This document shows, piece by piece, positions 41,755 to 50,289 of a stretch of DNA of 53,979 nt. The position numbers and the translations under genes are program-made. The stretch's first letter is position 1. The number at the start of each line of letters is the position of its first letter. The DNA is taken from assembly GCA_047975765.1 (NCBI GenBank), contig JBKEEF010000019.1, positions 1 to 53,979 of the forward strand, given 5' to 3'. Under the pieces are notes generated by a model, which did no database searches, was not told where the DNA came from, and saw nothing but the letters and a program-made list of their open reading frames with translations. Source of the stretch: JAQWBS01 sp047975765 (lineage in GTDB: Bacteria; Pseudomonadota; Alphaproteobacteria; RF32; CAG-239).

Positions 41755-41784
41755 GGTGTCTACGCCATGTAAAACAATCCACCA
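41755..41784 (+). repeat. 30-base direct repeat near right end (integrase arm-site candidate)
   Basis: GGTGTCTA-N5-TGTAAAAC-N3-TCCACCA, same orientation as 31204-31233; 119 bases inside the right end at 41902. Lies between the complete tRNA and the 5' tRNA fragment. Confidence 0.5.
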
Positions 41785-41902
41785 GTTTAGTTTTATTCTA
41801 ATCTTACCTGCGGCTAAACCTTCTTTATCCTAACCTCGCTTGACGCCGCTGTCAAACTGGGTTTCTTTGCCTTGGCAAGCCCTCTTGCTAATCTAGCGCA
41901 GG

Positions 41903-41944
41903 GGATTATGATTCCTCTGCTCTAACCAACTGAGCTACCCCGCC
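41903..41944 (-). pseudogene. 5' half of host tRNA-Met (attachment site)
   Basis: Minus strand: acceptor GGCGGGG, D-arm GCTCAGTTGGTTAGAGC, anticodon-stem strand GAGGA and loop ATCATAATCC, then unrelated DNA. Joined to the 31086-31130 half, every acceptor and anticodon pair forms (with G-U wobbles); with its current neighbour sequence TCCCC the stem has an A-C mismatch. Confidence 0.85.
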
Positions 41945-41959
41945 GTAAATTCTTTGTCT

Positions 41960-41988
41960 TTAATAATATGTATCAAATCGCTTGTCAA
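41960..41988 (-). promoter_or_regulatory. Native promoter of the split tRNA-Met
   Basis: Minus strand TTGACA, 17-base spacer, TATTAA, ending 16 bases before the tRNA 5' end. It still points into the 5' half although the gene is broken. Confidence 0.7.
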
Positions 41989-42087
41989 TATTTATTTTGA
42001 CGATTTTTGTATTTTTTAGCCATTTTAAATCTGATAATAATTTTCATATTTTTGTAATGATATATTGCTTATGTCTAATTGACAGTT

Positions 42088-42116
42088 TAGACAAAAAATG
42101 TTATTTTGGTTATCAT
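42088..42116 (+). promoter_or_regulatory. Promoter of the 42139 gene with TAGACA -35
   Basis: TAGACA, 17-base spacer, TATCAT, ending 22 bases before the ATG; AAGGAG follows as ribosome-binding site. Confidence 0.6.
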
Positions 42117-42138
42117 TTGATTTTGAAGGAGTTTTTTT

Positions 42139-44391
42139 ATGTCCAGTTCAATTAACACGCTGAATGAAAAAAGAGGCGGTTTTGACTATTTCATCAAATA
42201 TGTACTTAAGAGAAATTTAGATATTCTTAGCTTTGATAAAGCTAAAGAAGCTTATAATGACTGGGATGGAAAGTCCGAGTTTAATATTTCTCGCTTCGTT
42301 CGCAAGCTTCCAAAAGAAGAAGATAAGTTTTTGAGAAATTTATATAAGGAAACTACCTTAGATGTTTATGCGGTTCTTCCAGAAAACAAAGAGCGCACGC
42401 GTGAGGATATTTATAAAAAAGAACCTAAACGTGAAGAAGTTTTTGATATGAAACTTCCTCAAACAGTCAGCAACATGGAGTTGATTGAACAGGGTTATAA
42501 GAAAAAATCTGCAACATTTTCAGTTTCACAAATCATTGATAATGTTGCTCAAGTTTCTGTTACAAAAGAAGAAAAGTCGAAAAGTGTAAGCAAAGAAGAA
42601 ACAAAAAAGATTATTGAAGATGCAAAACAAAAATATCCAACTTATGTTTATTTTGGTGTTTTAAATTCAGTTGATAAGAAAAATGGTCTCCTTCCTGTTG
42701 GAAAGGTGAATGCAATTAAAAAAGTTCTTGATGCTTATGATGAATATGAAGAAAACTATCAAGAAAATGTTCAAATTGTGAATACTAATTTTAATATTGG
42801 TGAAAATCATGATGAATTTCCGTTTGTGGATTATGCTAATCTTCCGCTCAATTGGAAAAAAACGCGTCGTGAACTCTTTGTTGATATTGCAAAAACTGAG
42901 GGTGCTCAATATTTTGAAGATATTGATGCTAGAGAATATAAGGCTGGTGTTAAGTCTAAAGATGGTGTTGTGACCAAGATTGTTTCGAAAGGTCAAAATG
43001 ACATCAGTTTTACAGCACATGATAAAAAAGGACGTGTTATTCCTGTTGATTTGAAATATTTTGAAGCCGCAATGAAATTGGCTCGCGAAACAGGAAAACC
43101 AATCAAGTTTGGAAATTTCAAAAATCCTGAAACAAGAGCAAGACTTCTTTTGGCTTGTATGGTTTCTGATTCAACAAATGATAACAAAGTTAACATTTTT
43201 AATAAACCAACTCTAGATGATAAGTTCTGGAATGGTGTTTCTCTTGAAACTAGAGCTGAGATTGAAAGAATGAACGGTGGTGGCGAAAAGGCTAAAAAGG
43301 CTCTGGTGAAAGCTGTTAAAATCCCTGAAAACCTAAATGAAAAAATAGAACATCAAAAAACTTTTGTTGATACAATAGTGTCAAGATATAATGAACTTAA
43401 CGGAAAAAATGGCAATGCCAGAGAAGTTGCTGAGGTTGAACATATTAGAGAATTTACACGAGGTGGACAAGCACTTCGTGCTAATCTTCAAAAATATGGC
43501 ACTGATACATATTCTTTGAGTGATGAATATAAAGCACAAGGTGTTGTGCCTTCAACTTACATTTCTCCAAATAGAAAACAACAAGCAGGTTGGTCAATTG
43601 TTTTGAATGTTGTTCCAAATAAGAATGATTCATTGACTGGAAAGATTATGTCTTACCTCCGCAAAAATGAAATCAACTATTATGTTGGTAGTAGAAATTT
43701 GACGGGTGATGCAGCAATGATTATTTCTGCGGGTTCGTATGCTGATATGAAGAAATTATCTCAAGCTTTAGGGCAAAAATTTGGAAAAGAATTGCCAGAA
43801 CTAAACCGTGCAGCAAATATATCCATGTATGGTAAGAGAATGAATCCTCAAATGTTGGCTTATTTTAATGTAGATAGAATTTATCTTGGAGGAAAAGCTC
43901 AGAAGCTTTTCAAATTTGAAGGTAACTCTGTTGTTAAAGGGATTTCTATGCCTCATCTTGATAGTGGCGATAATCATAGACTCGTTAAAAATTCTATTGA
44001 GAATGGTTTGGTTTCGGATAAAGCTCTTAATATTATTGATTCCAAAACATCTCAAATTTCTGAGCTTGGGGATTTTTCTGATTTCTATAAAGTTCAACAG
44101 ATTAAAGCTTTAGGGGCACATGAGTTCTATTCTGAAGTGTTGGGTGAACATTATCATGGAAAAGATAAAAAAGCTTTTGAAAAAGAAATGTTTGCTGATG
44201 CTTTGCCTCAAGAAGGAACTGAGGAAAGGGGTAAATGGGAAGCTGTTTCTAAGGAATATGTTGCAGAAATCAAGCAAGAAAAAGCAAAACAACTTGATGT
44301 TTTCAATAAAGTTAAAGAAGACTATAAACCAGCATCCATCATGGTTGCATCTGCTTTAAGTGGGTTGATAAATCAACCTAAAACGAAATAG
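42139..44391 (+). CDS. Large soluble protein of unknown function, 750 aa
   Basis: Not recognised. No signal peptide or membrane helix; Lys/Glu/Asn-rich, modular. Residues about 285-350 (NDISFTAHDKKGRVIPVDL, AMKLARETGKPIKFGNF) have some rhythm of LPD7-type polyvalent-protein domains, weak evidence. The last 130 residues are helical with GAHEFYSEVLGEHYHGKDKK, and the C-terminus ends MVASALSGLINQPKTK. It lies about 195 bases right of the tRNA attachment site, in host-like AT-rich DNA. Could be a secreted effector or a relic of another island. Overlaps the convergent NUDIX gene by 14 bases. Confidence 0.75.
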   Translation: MSSSINTLNEKRGGFDYFIKYVLKRNLDILSFDKAKEAYNDWDGKSEFNISRFVRKLPKEEDKFLRNLYKETTLDVYAVLPENKERTREDIYKKEPKREEVFDMKLPQTVSNMELIEQGYKKKSATFSVSQIIDNVAQVSVTKEEKSKSVSKEETKKIIEDAKQKYPTYVYFGVLNSVDKKNGLLPVGKVNAIKKVLDAYDEYEENYQENVQIVNTNFNIGENHDEFPFVDYANLPLNWKKTRRELFVDIAKTEGAQYFEDIDAREYKAGVKSKDGVVTKIVSKGQNDISFTAHDKKGRVIPVDLKYFEAAMKLARETGKPIKFGNFKNPETRARLLLACMVSDSTNDNKVNIFNKPTLDDKFWNGVSLETRAEIERMNGGGEKAKKALVKAVKIPENLNEKIEHQKTFVDTIVSRYNELNGKNGNAREVAEVEHIREFTRGGQALRANLQKYGTDTYSLSDEYKAQGVVPSTYISPNRKQQAGWSIVLNVVPNKNDSLTGKIMSYLRKNEINYYVGSRNLTGDAAMIISAGSYADMKKLSQALGQKFGKELPELNRAANISMYGKRMNPQMLAYFNVDRIYLGGKAQKLFKFEGNSVVKGISMPHLDSGDNHRLVKNSIENGLVSDKALNIIDSKTSQISELGDFSDFYKVQQIKALGAHEFYSEVLGEHYHGKDKKAFEKEMFADALPQEGTEERGKWEAVSKEYVAEIKQEKAKQLDVFNKVKEDYKPASIMVASALSGLINQPKTK

Positions 44392-44803
44392 ATTTTATTC
44401 TTTCTTTATTGTTCTCAAGAAACTTTTGAGCAGGAAGAAACATATTTTTGGGCAGGTCGTCAAGGCTTGCCCATTTCCATATTTCAAATTTATCAGGTTC
44501 GTTTGTTTTTAAATTACCAGAGAATTTTTTGGTGAAAAGGTGAATGGTCACAAAGTGTTTTCCTTCATTTTCATGAATATCATTTGTAACACCGAGGATC
44601 TTTATGTCTTCATTTTTAAGAATTAAATTACATTCTTCTTTTGTTTCTCTGATGCCACATGTTTCGAAATCTTCTCCAAATTCTAGCTTTCCACCAGGAG
44701 GAGACCATGTACCGTTTCCATGTTTGCTTTTACGAAGTCCAATGAGAAGTTCATTCTTTTCGTTGAGGATATAAACCCCAATACCAACACCAATATTGTT
44801 CAT
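44378..44803 (-). CDS. NUDIX hydrolase (MutT-like)
   Basis: 141 residues. NUDIX box GGKLEFGEDFETCGIRETKE-EC fits G-x5-E-x7-RE-x2-EE except Cys for the usual Gly near its end. Starts VGIGVYILNEKNELLIGLRK, like nucleotide-triphosphate-cleaning members. Start overlaps the HD gene stop as ATGA. Probable substrate: damaged or non-canonical nucleoside triphosphate. Confidence 0.88.
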   Translation of the reverse strand: MNNIGVGIGVYILNEKNELLIGLRKSKHGNGTWSPPGGKLEFGEDFETCGIRETKEECNLILKNEDIKILGVTNDIHENEGKHFVTIHLFTKKFSGNLKTNEPDKFEIWKWASLDDLPKNMFLPAQKFLENNKERIKSISF

Positions 44804-45336
44804 TTTTTTTGTCTTTCATTTATCTGTTCAATTAATTCATTAGCTTCAAAATTATTGGTACTAAATTCTTGGTAGAGACTTTTCCATTTGATGTTTGGAT
44901 TATCCTGATATTCGCTGGTGCGATTTCTATCGTCATAGTATTTTGCTTGCAAAACACTATCAAGTCTATCTGCTTTTTTGACAAATCTTGCCTCATCACA
45001 ATCTTGATTTTCATATTCAATAAATTGTTCAGCAAGTTTTGGAAAGTTGAGATCAGAAGCAATTTTTTGTATGGCTTCCACTTCAAGTTTATGTTTTTCT
45101 TCTTTGGAAATTTGTTTAGGAGTGAAGTCTCCAACGAGAGCTTCTGCCAAATCGTGGATAATTGCAAATTCAAGACATTTCTGTTTATCTAAATTTTCAG
45201 GACACAGAAGATAGGTAAGGAGTGCAACACCATAGGAATGATCAGCAACGGATTCTGCGTCACTAACTTTTCTAATTTGCCATCCAGTTCTTTTTAGGTC
45301 TTTTATCTTTCCAAGAATTTCTGCATATTTTTCCAT
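44800..45336 (-). CDS. HD-domain phosphohydrolase (YfbR/HDDC2-like 5'-nucleotidase)
   Basis: 178 residues from the ATG at 45336 (MEKYAEILGK), with GAGGAAG before it. Metal-binding residues: ESVADHSYGVALL (His), FAIIHDLAEALVGDFTP (His-Asp) and KKADRLDSVLQ (Asp). Family removes phosphate from deoxynucleoside monophosphates. Coupled with the NUDIX gene as a nucleotide-pool cleaning pair. Confidence 0.85.
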   Translation of the reverse strand: MEKYAEILGKIKDLKRTGWQIRKVSDAESVADHSYGVALLTYLLCPENLDKQKCLEFAIIHDLAEALVGDFTPKQISKEEKHKLEVEAIQKIASDLNFPKLAEQFIEYENQDCDEARFVKKADRLDSVLQAKYYDDRNRTSEYQDNPNIKWKSLYQEFSTNNFEANELIEQINERQKK

Positions 45337-45366
45337 ATTAACTTCCTCTTTTTGCATATTATATAT

Positions 45367-45402
45367 AAAAAAACCTGAACATCAACAGAATGTTCAGGTT
45401 TA
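45367..45402 (-). terminator. Terminator of the 45420 gene
   Basis: Minus strand AAACCTGAACAT / ATGTTCAGGTTT, perfect 12-base arms, then seven T in total. Confidence 0.9.
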
Positions 45403-45419
45403 GCATATTTTATATGCAC

Positions 45420-45866
45420 TCATTCAGTTAAGATAAACTGACGAGAAAATGTTTCGCTTGAATCATCAAAAATGAGCTTTTTACCAAAAATAATTAATCT
45501 AAGTTTTTTGTTATTTTTGAGATAGATTGTATTGGTTGTGGCAAGGTTTTTTTTGAGATCAAAAGAAATAATATGCGTTTTTTCCATTTGATAATAGATA
45601 ATCAATTTCTGTTTGGAAAGCCTAACAAGATAATTTTGATTATCACTCATAATAAGTTCTTTTTTTGAACAGTTTTGTACCAAAGTTTTTACATCTTTTT
45701 CAGATTCATCTACTTCAAAACATCTATACATATATAGATATGTGACATCCATAAATTTAAGGACTTCATCTTTGGTGATGATAGATTTCGTTAATTGCGC
45801 AGAAGACACAGTTGAAAAGGAAATACTTAAGAACAAAAAACAAAAGAACAACTTTGTTTGATTCAT
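45420..45866 (-). CDS. Small secreted protein of unknown function, 148 aa
   Basis: Signal peptide MNQTKLFFCFLFLSISFSTVSSA, mature part about 125 residues with two Cys (RCFEV; VQNCSKKE) and beta-rich C-terminal half (YLVRLSKQKLIIYY; TIYLKNNKKLRLIIFGK). Probably periplasmic. Not recognised. Upstream gap has TTTGTCTA at 45903-45910 and minus-strand TTGTCA-N17-TATTTT. Confidence 0.7.
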   Translation of the reverse strand: MNQTKLFFCFLFLSISFSTVSSAQLTKSIITKDEVLKFMDVTYLYMYRCFEVDESEKDVKTLVQNCSKKELIMSDNQNYLVRLSKQKLIIYYQMEKTHIISFDLKKNLATTNTIYLKNNKKLRLIIFGKKLIFDDSSETFSRQFILTE

Positions 45867-45948
45867 AAATTCTGAATTTAATAATGACTAAATAATTTAT
45901 ATTTTGTCTAAAAATATCATAGAAATGAAAAATTGACAACGATTCTTA

Positions 45949-48261
45949 TTATACTTTTTTCACATAATCTGCCATGAGTTTTTTGTGCCCAACAGAGTCG
46001 AAATAAATATGAAGTTTGTTGCCTTCAACAGCAGTGATCTTACCATATCCGAAAGTGCTATGAAAAACTTTTGCACCAATATCAGAATGTGGTTTTACCG
46101 CATATTCTTCATCACGCACATAGCTATATTTTGGATCATCATCATAAGTGATATTAGATTTTTGATAGTTGTTCTTTTTCCAACTATTATTTCCATAATT
46201 GTTATTATAGCCATTCTTATTGCCATAGTTATTGAAATTATTTTGAGCAAAATAGCGAGAAGCATTGTTGCAAATTTCAATGTTTTGAGGTGGAAGCTCG
46301 TTGATGAAACGGGAAGGGATATTGTTTTGCCATTGTCCATAAACACGGCGGTTTAGAGCTGTTAGGATATAGAGCTTTTGTTTTGCTCTCGTAATTGCCA
46401 CATAAGCTAAGCGACGTTCTTCTTCTAAAGATTCTGCACCACCTTCATCTAAACTTCTTTGGTGAGGGAAAAGACCTTCTTCCCAACCTGGGAGGAATAC
46501 AACGTCAAATTCTAAACCTTTAGCAGAGTGTAGGGTAATGAGCATTACTTTATTATTGTCATTGGCATCGTCTTTATCAATCACAAGACTAACATGCTCC
46601 AAAAATGTTGCCATATTTGGGTATTGTTCTTCATCAGAGATAACGTTGACAAGTTCACGTAAGTTTTCAATTCTGCCAGGAGATTCTGCGGATTTATCCA
46701 TCTTGAGCATTTCAATATAGCCACTATCATCCAAAATTTGGTTGGCTAAATCTGCAGGCGGAAGAATATTGAGAAGTTTTTGCCATTCTGCAAAGTTTTG
46801 CATAATTTCTGCAATTGAATTTTTAAGTTTTCCGCTAAAAGCATTTGTCATCAACATATCGTTTATGGTTGAGAACATAGATTTTTGAGCAAATCTAGCT
46901 TCTTGGATGATTTTATCAAGTGTTTTGTTACCAATACCACGAGTTGGTTTATTGATGATACGCATTAAAGCAAGGTCATCATCTGGTTGAACAACCACAC
47001 GCAAGTAAGCAAGTGCATCTCGAATTTCGGCACGTTCATAGAATTTTGGTCCGCCGATTACGAGATATGGAATGGCTTCTTTGATGAATTTTTCTTCAAA
47101 CTCTCGGGTTTGGAAAGCAGTTCTGACCAAAACAGCAATTTGTGAATAGTCATATCCTTGACGGAGGCAATTATCAATTTCACTAATAACATAATTGGCT
47201 TCATCTTCACCATTATAATTGCTGACGACTTTAATTTTAGTATTGTCAACTTTGGAAGCCGGAGAATTTTCTGCAACTTTCAAAGTTTTTCCAAGCCTGC
47301 CCTGATTGTGACTGATGAGGTTTGAAGCAGCTGCCAAAATATTAGCTGTTGAACGATAATTTCGCTCTAAACGAATGATTTTAGCATCTGAAAAATCTTT
47401 TTCAAAACGAAGGATATTTTCAATTTCTGCACCGCGCCATGAGTAAATGGATTGGTCATCATCCCCCACGCAACAAATGTTTCTGTGTTTTTGTGAAAGT
47501 AGGCGAAGCATAAGATATTGTGTGACGTTTGTATCTTGATACTCATCAACCATAATGTATTTGAACTTATCTTGATATGAATTTAAAACATCTGCATTTT
47601 CAAGAAGAATATTCAAAGTGTGGAGTAAGATGTCACCAAAGTCTACGCAGTTGAGTTCAATCAATCTTTTTTGATAGAGTTTATAAACGTGTGTTGTGGT
47701 ATTGTCTTTAAATTGTTCACCAATCTTGTCAATGGTCAACCCTTTGTCTTTCCATCTTTGAATTTTATCAAGAATTGCTTGTGGAGGATATTTTTTATCA
47801 TCAATTTTTTCGGCTTCCAAGATTTGTTTAATCAATCTTTTTTGGTCATCTTCGTCCAAGATTGTGAAATTTGATTTCAAGCCAACAAGTTCAGCATGTG
47901 CACGTAGAATTTTGACACCAATGCTATGAAATGTACCAAGCCAAACTGAATTTGCCGCTTCACCAATCATATCAATAGTGCGGTGTTTCATCTCCTGAGC
48001 AGCTCTGTTGGTGAATGTCACCACCAAACAATTCCACGGTTGTGCTTTCATCTGAGCTAAGATATAGGCTAAACGAGTGGTCAAAACCTTTGTTTTTCCA
48101 GTTCCAGCACCAGAAAGAACCAAAACAGGGCCTTCAGTTGTAGTGGCTGCTTGTTTTTGTTCTGGATTTAGGACATCAATCCAATCAAAGCTCGGTGTGA
48201 GCTTGGAAATGTTGTCAAAAGTTTTCACTTCTTCATCGAGTCTAAATATATCATCATTCAT
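45949..48261 (-). CDS. uvrD: DNA helicase UvrD/PcrA
   Basis: 770 residues, SF1 3'-5' helicase for nucleotide-excision and mismatch repair. Q-motif LNPEQKQA, Walker A LSGAGTGKTKVLT (about residues 50-62), Walker B IMVDEYQDTN, motif III GDDDQSIYSWRGAE, motif IV RLERNYRS, motif V TLHSAKGLEFDVVFLPG, motif VI EERRLAYVAITRAK. An Asn/Tyr-rich linker (NNFNNYGNKNGYNNNYG) leads to a C-terminal Tudor-like KVFHSTFGYGKI segment that binds RNA polymerase in PcrA/UvrD. A separate gene from the GajB-like helicase. Confidence 0.96.
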   Translation of the reverse strand: MNDDIFRLDEEVKTFDNISKLTPSFDWIDVLNPEQKQAATTTEGPVLVLSGAGTGKTKVLTTRLAYILAQMKAQPWNCLVVTFTNRAAQEMKHRTIDMIGEAANSVWLGTFHSIGVKILRAHAELVGLKSNFTILDEDDQKRLIKQILEAEKIDDKKYPPQAILDKIQRWKDKGLTIDKIGEQFKDNTTTHVYKLYQKRLIELNCVDFGDILLHTLNILLENADVLNSYQDKFKYIMVDEYQDTNVTQYLMLRLLSQKHRNICCVGDDDQSIYSWRGAEIENILRFEKDFSDAKIIRLERNYRSTANILAAASNLISHNQGRLGKTLKVAENSPASKVDNTKIKVVSNYNGEDEANYVISEIDNCLRQGYDYSQIAVLVRTAFQTREFEEKFIKEAIPYLVIGGPKFYERAEIRDALAYLRVVVQPDDDLALMRIINKPTRGIGNKTLDKIIQEARFAQKSMFSTINDMLMTNAFSGKLKNSIAEIMQNFAEWQKLLNILPPADLANQILDDSGYIEMLKMDKSAESPGRIENLRELVNVISDEEQYPNMATFLEHVSLVIDKDDANDNNKVMLITLHSAKGLEFDVVFLPGWEEGLFPHQRSLDEGGAESLEEERRLAYVAITRAKQKLYILTALNRRVYGQWQNNIPSRFINELPPQNIEICNNASRYFAQNNFNNYGNKNGYNNNYGNNSWKKNNYQKSNITYDDDPKYSYVRDEEYAVKPHSDIGAKVFHSTFGYGKITAVEGNKLHIYFDSVGHKKLMADYVKKV

Positions 48262-48340
48262 TGTATTGCTTCTTGTATTTTCTTCATTTGCGTAATATAT
48301 ATAGTATATATAACAATTATTGGAAAGGGATTTTTTAGAT

Positions 48341-49285
48341 ATGCCGAACTTTGAGCAAAAAAAACGCGATAGCGAAGAAGCAAAAACTTTTCAACTGGGC
48401 GACGATGCTTGGAAGCTGGGAAAATATGATGAAGCCCGAAAAAACTATCAAACAGCTGCTAGATTATATCATGCAAAAGAAGATTTTGAAGGAATGGCAA
48501 TTGTCGAGCTAAGACGTGCCGACTTAGAAATCAGTCTTGAAAATTTCAAGGAAGCGGATAAGAGCTTGGTCTTTGCAATTAGCTTTATTGAGAACTTGGA
48601 CTATGCTCAATCGACTTATTTAGAAATTTTAATCAAGCTTGCAAAATCTAAATCTATGCAAGCAAATTCTATTGAGGCATTTAAGTTTTTAGAAAAAGCA
48701 AAAGTTGTTGCGAACAATATTGGAAGCTATGACTTATTGGGTGATGCTTATGACTTGGAAGCACTTATTAATCTTCAAGAAAACAAAGAGAAAAAGGCTT
48801 TGGAAGCATACAAAAAGGCAGCTGAAGCTCATGAGAAAAGTGGAACAACTTTGAAAGAAGCGGCAACACTTCGTGCAATTGCTCGCATTGAAATCAAAAA
48901 CAAGAACTATGACTATGCACATGATGTTTTAGAAAAATGTCGTGACTTATATCGTGAAAATGGTGACTTGCTCGGAGAAGCAAGTGCTTTGTCGGCAATT
49001 GGTTCTTTGAGATATATCATTAGAGATATTGAAAATGCGAGAAAGGCTTTGCAAAAATCAGTCTATTTATATGGAAAAGTTTCTCATCATTTTGCAGAGG
49101 CAGAAGCTTTGCTTTATTTGGCAAGAGTTGAAGCATTTAACCGTCAAGAAGGTGATTTTGGAAGAGCTAAAGCCCATTACAAACGGTCTATTGAACTTTT
49201 CGATTTCTTAGACAACCAGACTATGAAGGATGCCGTTTTAGAGGAATATTACAATTTCTTAAACAGAACAAATATCGGGGAATAG
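48341..49285 (+). CDS. Tetratricopeptide-repeat protein A
   Basis: 314 residues from the ATG at 48341 (MPNFEQKKRD), with GGAAAGGGA upstream; the longer form would start at TTG 48320. About seven TPR units (FQLGDDAWKLGKYDEARKNY; AYDLEALINLQENKEKKAL; EASALSAIGSLRYIIRDIE). Soluble. Immediately upstream of MoxR and DUF58, so likely a scaffold in that system. Confidence 0.88.
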   Translation: MPNFEQKKRDSEEAKTFQLGDDAWKLGKYDEARKNYQTAARLYHAKEDFEGMAIVELRRADLEISLENFKEADKSLVFAISFIENLDYAQSTYLEILIKLAKSKSMQANSIEAFKFLEKAKVVANNIGSYDLLGDAYDLEALINLQENKEKKALEAYKKAAEAHEKSGTTLKEAATLRAIARIEIKNKNYDYAHDVLEKCRDLYRENGDLLGEASALSAIGSLRYIIRDIENARKALQKSVYLYGKVSHHFAEAEALLYLARVEAFNRQEGDFGRAKAHYKRSIELFDFLDNQTMKDAVLEEYYNFLNRTNIGE

Positions 49286-49292
49286 AAAAAAG

Positions 49293-50279
49293 ATGTCAGA
49301 TATTAGAAATAAGATTGTTGCGCTCAAAAACTATATGGATAGCAAAATTATTGGTCAGGAATATTTAGTGAAAAAGCTAATTATTTCTCTTCTTGCTGAT
49401 GGTCATGCTTTGGTTGAAGGTGCTCCCGGACTTGCTAAAACAAAAGCTATTAAAACTTTGGCTGAGTGTATTGATGTGAATTATAAGCGAATTCAGTTTA
49501 CACCAGATTTGTTACCTTCTGACATCACAGGAAGTGACATTTATGTTTCCCAAAAAGGTGAGTTTGAATTTAGAAAAGGTCCAATTATTTCTAATTTGGT
49601 TTTGGCAGATGAAATCAATCGTTCTCCTGCAAAAGTCCAGTCTGCTTTGCTTGAAGCTATGGCAGAAAGGCAAGTGAGTGTGGGTGGAGAGAGTTATAAG
49701 CTTCCTAAGATTTTTATGGTAATGGCAACTCAAAACCCTGTGGAACATGAGGGAACGTATAATTTGCCAGAAGCTCAATTAGATAGATTTTTGCTTTATA
49801 TTAAAATTGATCAACCTAGTGCAGATGTCGAAAAGAAAATTTTGAAACTGGTTCGTCAAGAAGTCAAAGATAGTTCAGAAGTTTTGGGATTTGACATGGA
49901 GCAAGAGAACTTTGTTAAAGTGACACAAGAAGATATCTTAAAAGCCAGAAGAGAGGTTTTAGATGTTCATATGAGCGATGCAATGGAAGAATATTTAGTT
50001 CAGCTTGTTGTGGCAACACGTCATCCCGAAAAATATAATTCTAAATTAGAAGGGAAAATCCTTTATGGAGCAAGTCCTCGTGCAACAATTGCTTTAGACA
50101 GATGTGTTCGCATTAATGCTTGGCTAGATGGTAGAGACTTTGTGACACCAGAAGATGTTCATGCTGTGGTTTATGATATTATAAGACATAGAATTATCCT
50201 TAGCTTTGAAGCAATTGCAGAAGGATATTCAGCAGATGATGTTATCACAGATTTAATTAAGGCAGTTCCTTTACCATAA
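49293..50279 (+). CDS. moxR: MoxR-family AAA+ ATPase
   Basis: 328 residues. Walker A EGAPGLAKTKA (about residues 39-49), Walker B LADEINRSPAK, sensor 1 ATQNP, and LLEAMAERQVSVGGE typical of MoxR chaperones, which remodel vWA-domain partners. Partner is the DUF58 gene ten bases downstream. C-terminal lid with GASPRATIAL. Confidence 0.95.
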   Translation: MSDIRNKIVALKNYMDSKIIGQEYLVKKLIISLLADGHALVEGAPGLAKTKAIKTLAECIDVNYKRIQFTPDLLPSDITGSDIYVSQKGEFEFRKGPIISNLVLADEINRSPAKVQSALLEAMAERQVSVGGESYKLPKIFMVMATQNPVEHEGTYNLPEAQLDRFLLYIKIDQPSADVEKKILKLVRQEVKDSSEVLGFDMEQENFVKVTQEDILKARREVLDVHMSDAMEEYLVQLVVATRHPEKYNSKLEGKILYGASPRATIALDRCVRINAWLDGRDFVTPEDVHAVVYDIIRHRIILSFEAIAEGYSADDVITDLIKAVPLP

Positions 50280-50289
50280 GGGTAAAAAG

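Larger units (their letters stand above)
31131..41902. mobile_element. Degenerate prophage-like element inserted in a tRNA-Met anticodon loop
   Basis: Bounded by two copies of GGATTATGAT (31121-31130 and 41903-41912), which are the meeting point of the two halves of a tRNA-Met gene. Inside: Gabija-like defence pair, HTH regulator, integrase remnant, tail genes (tape measure, U, X, D), lysis genes and a complete tRNA-Met. Richer in G+C than the flanks. No capsid, terminase, portal, sheath, tube or complete integrase, so it cannot make phage and probably cannot excise unaided. Confidence 0.8.
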
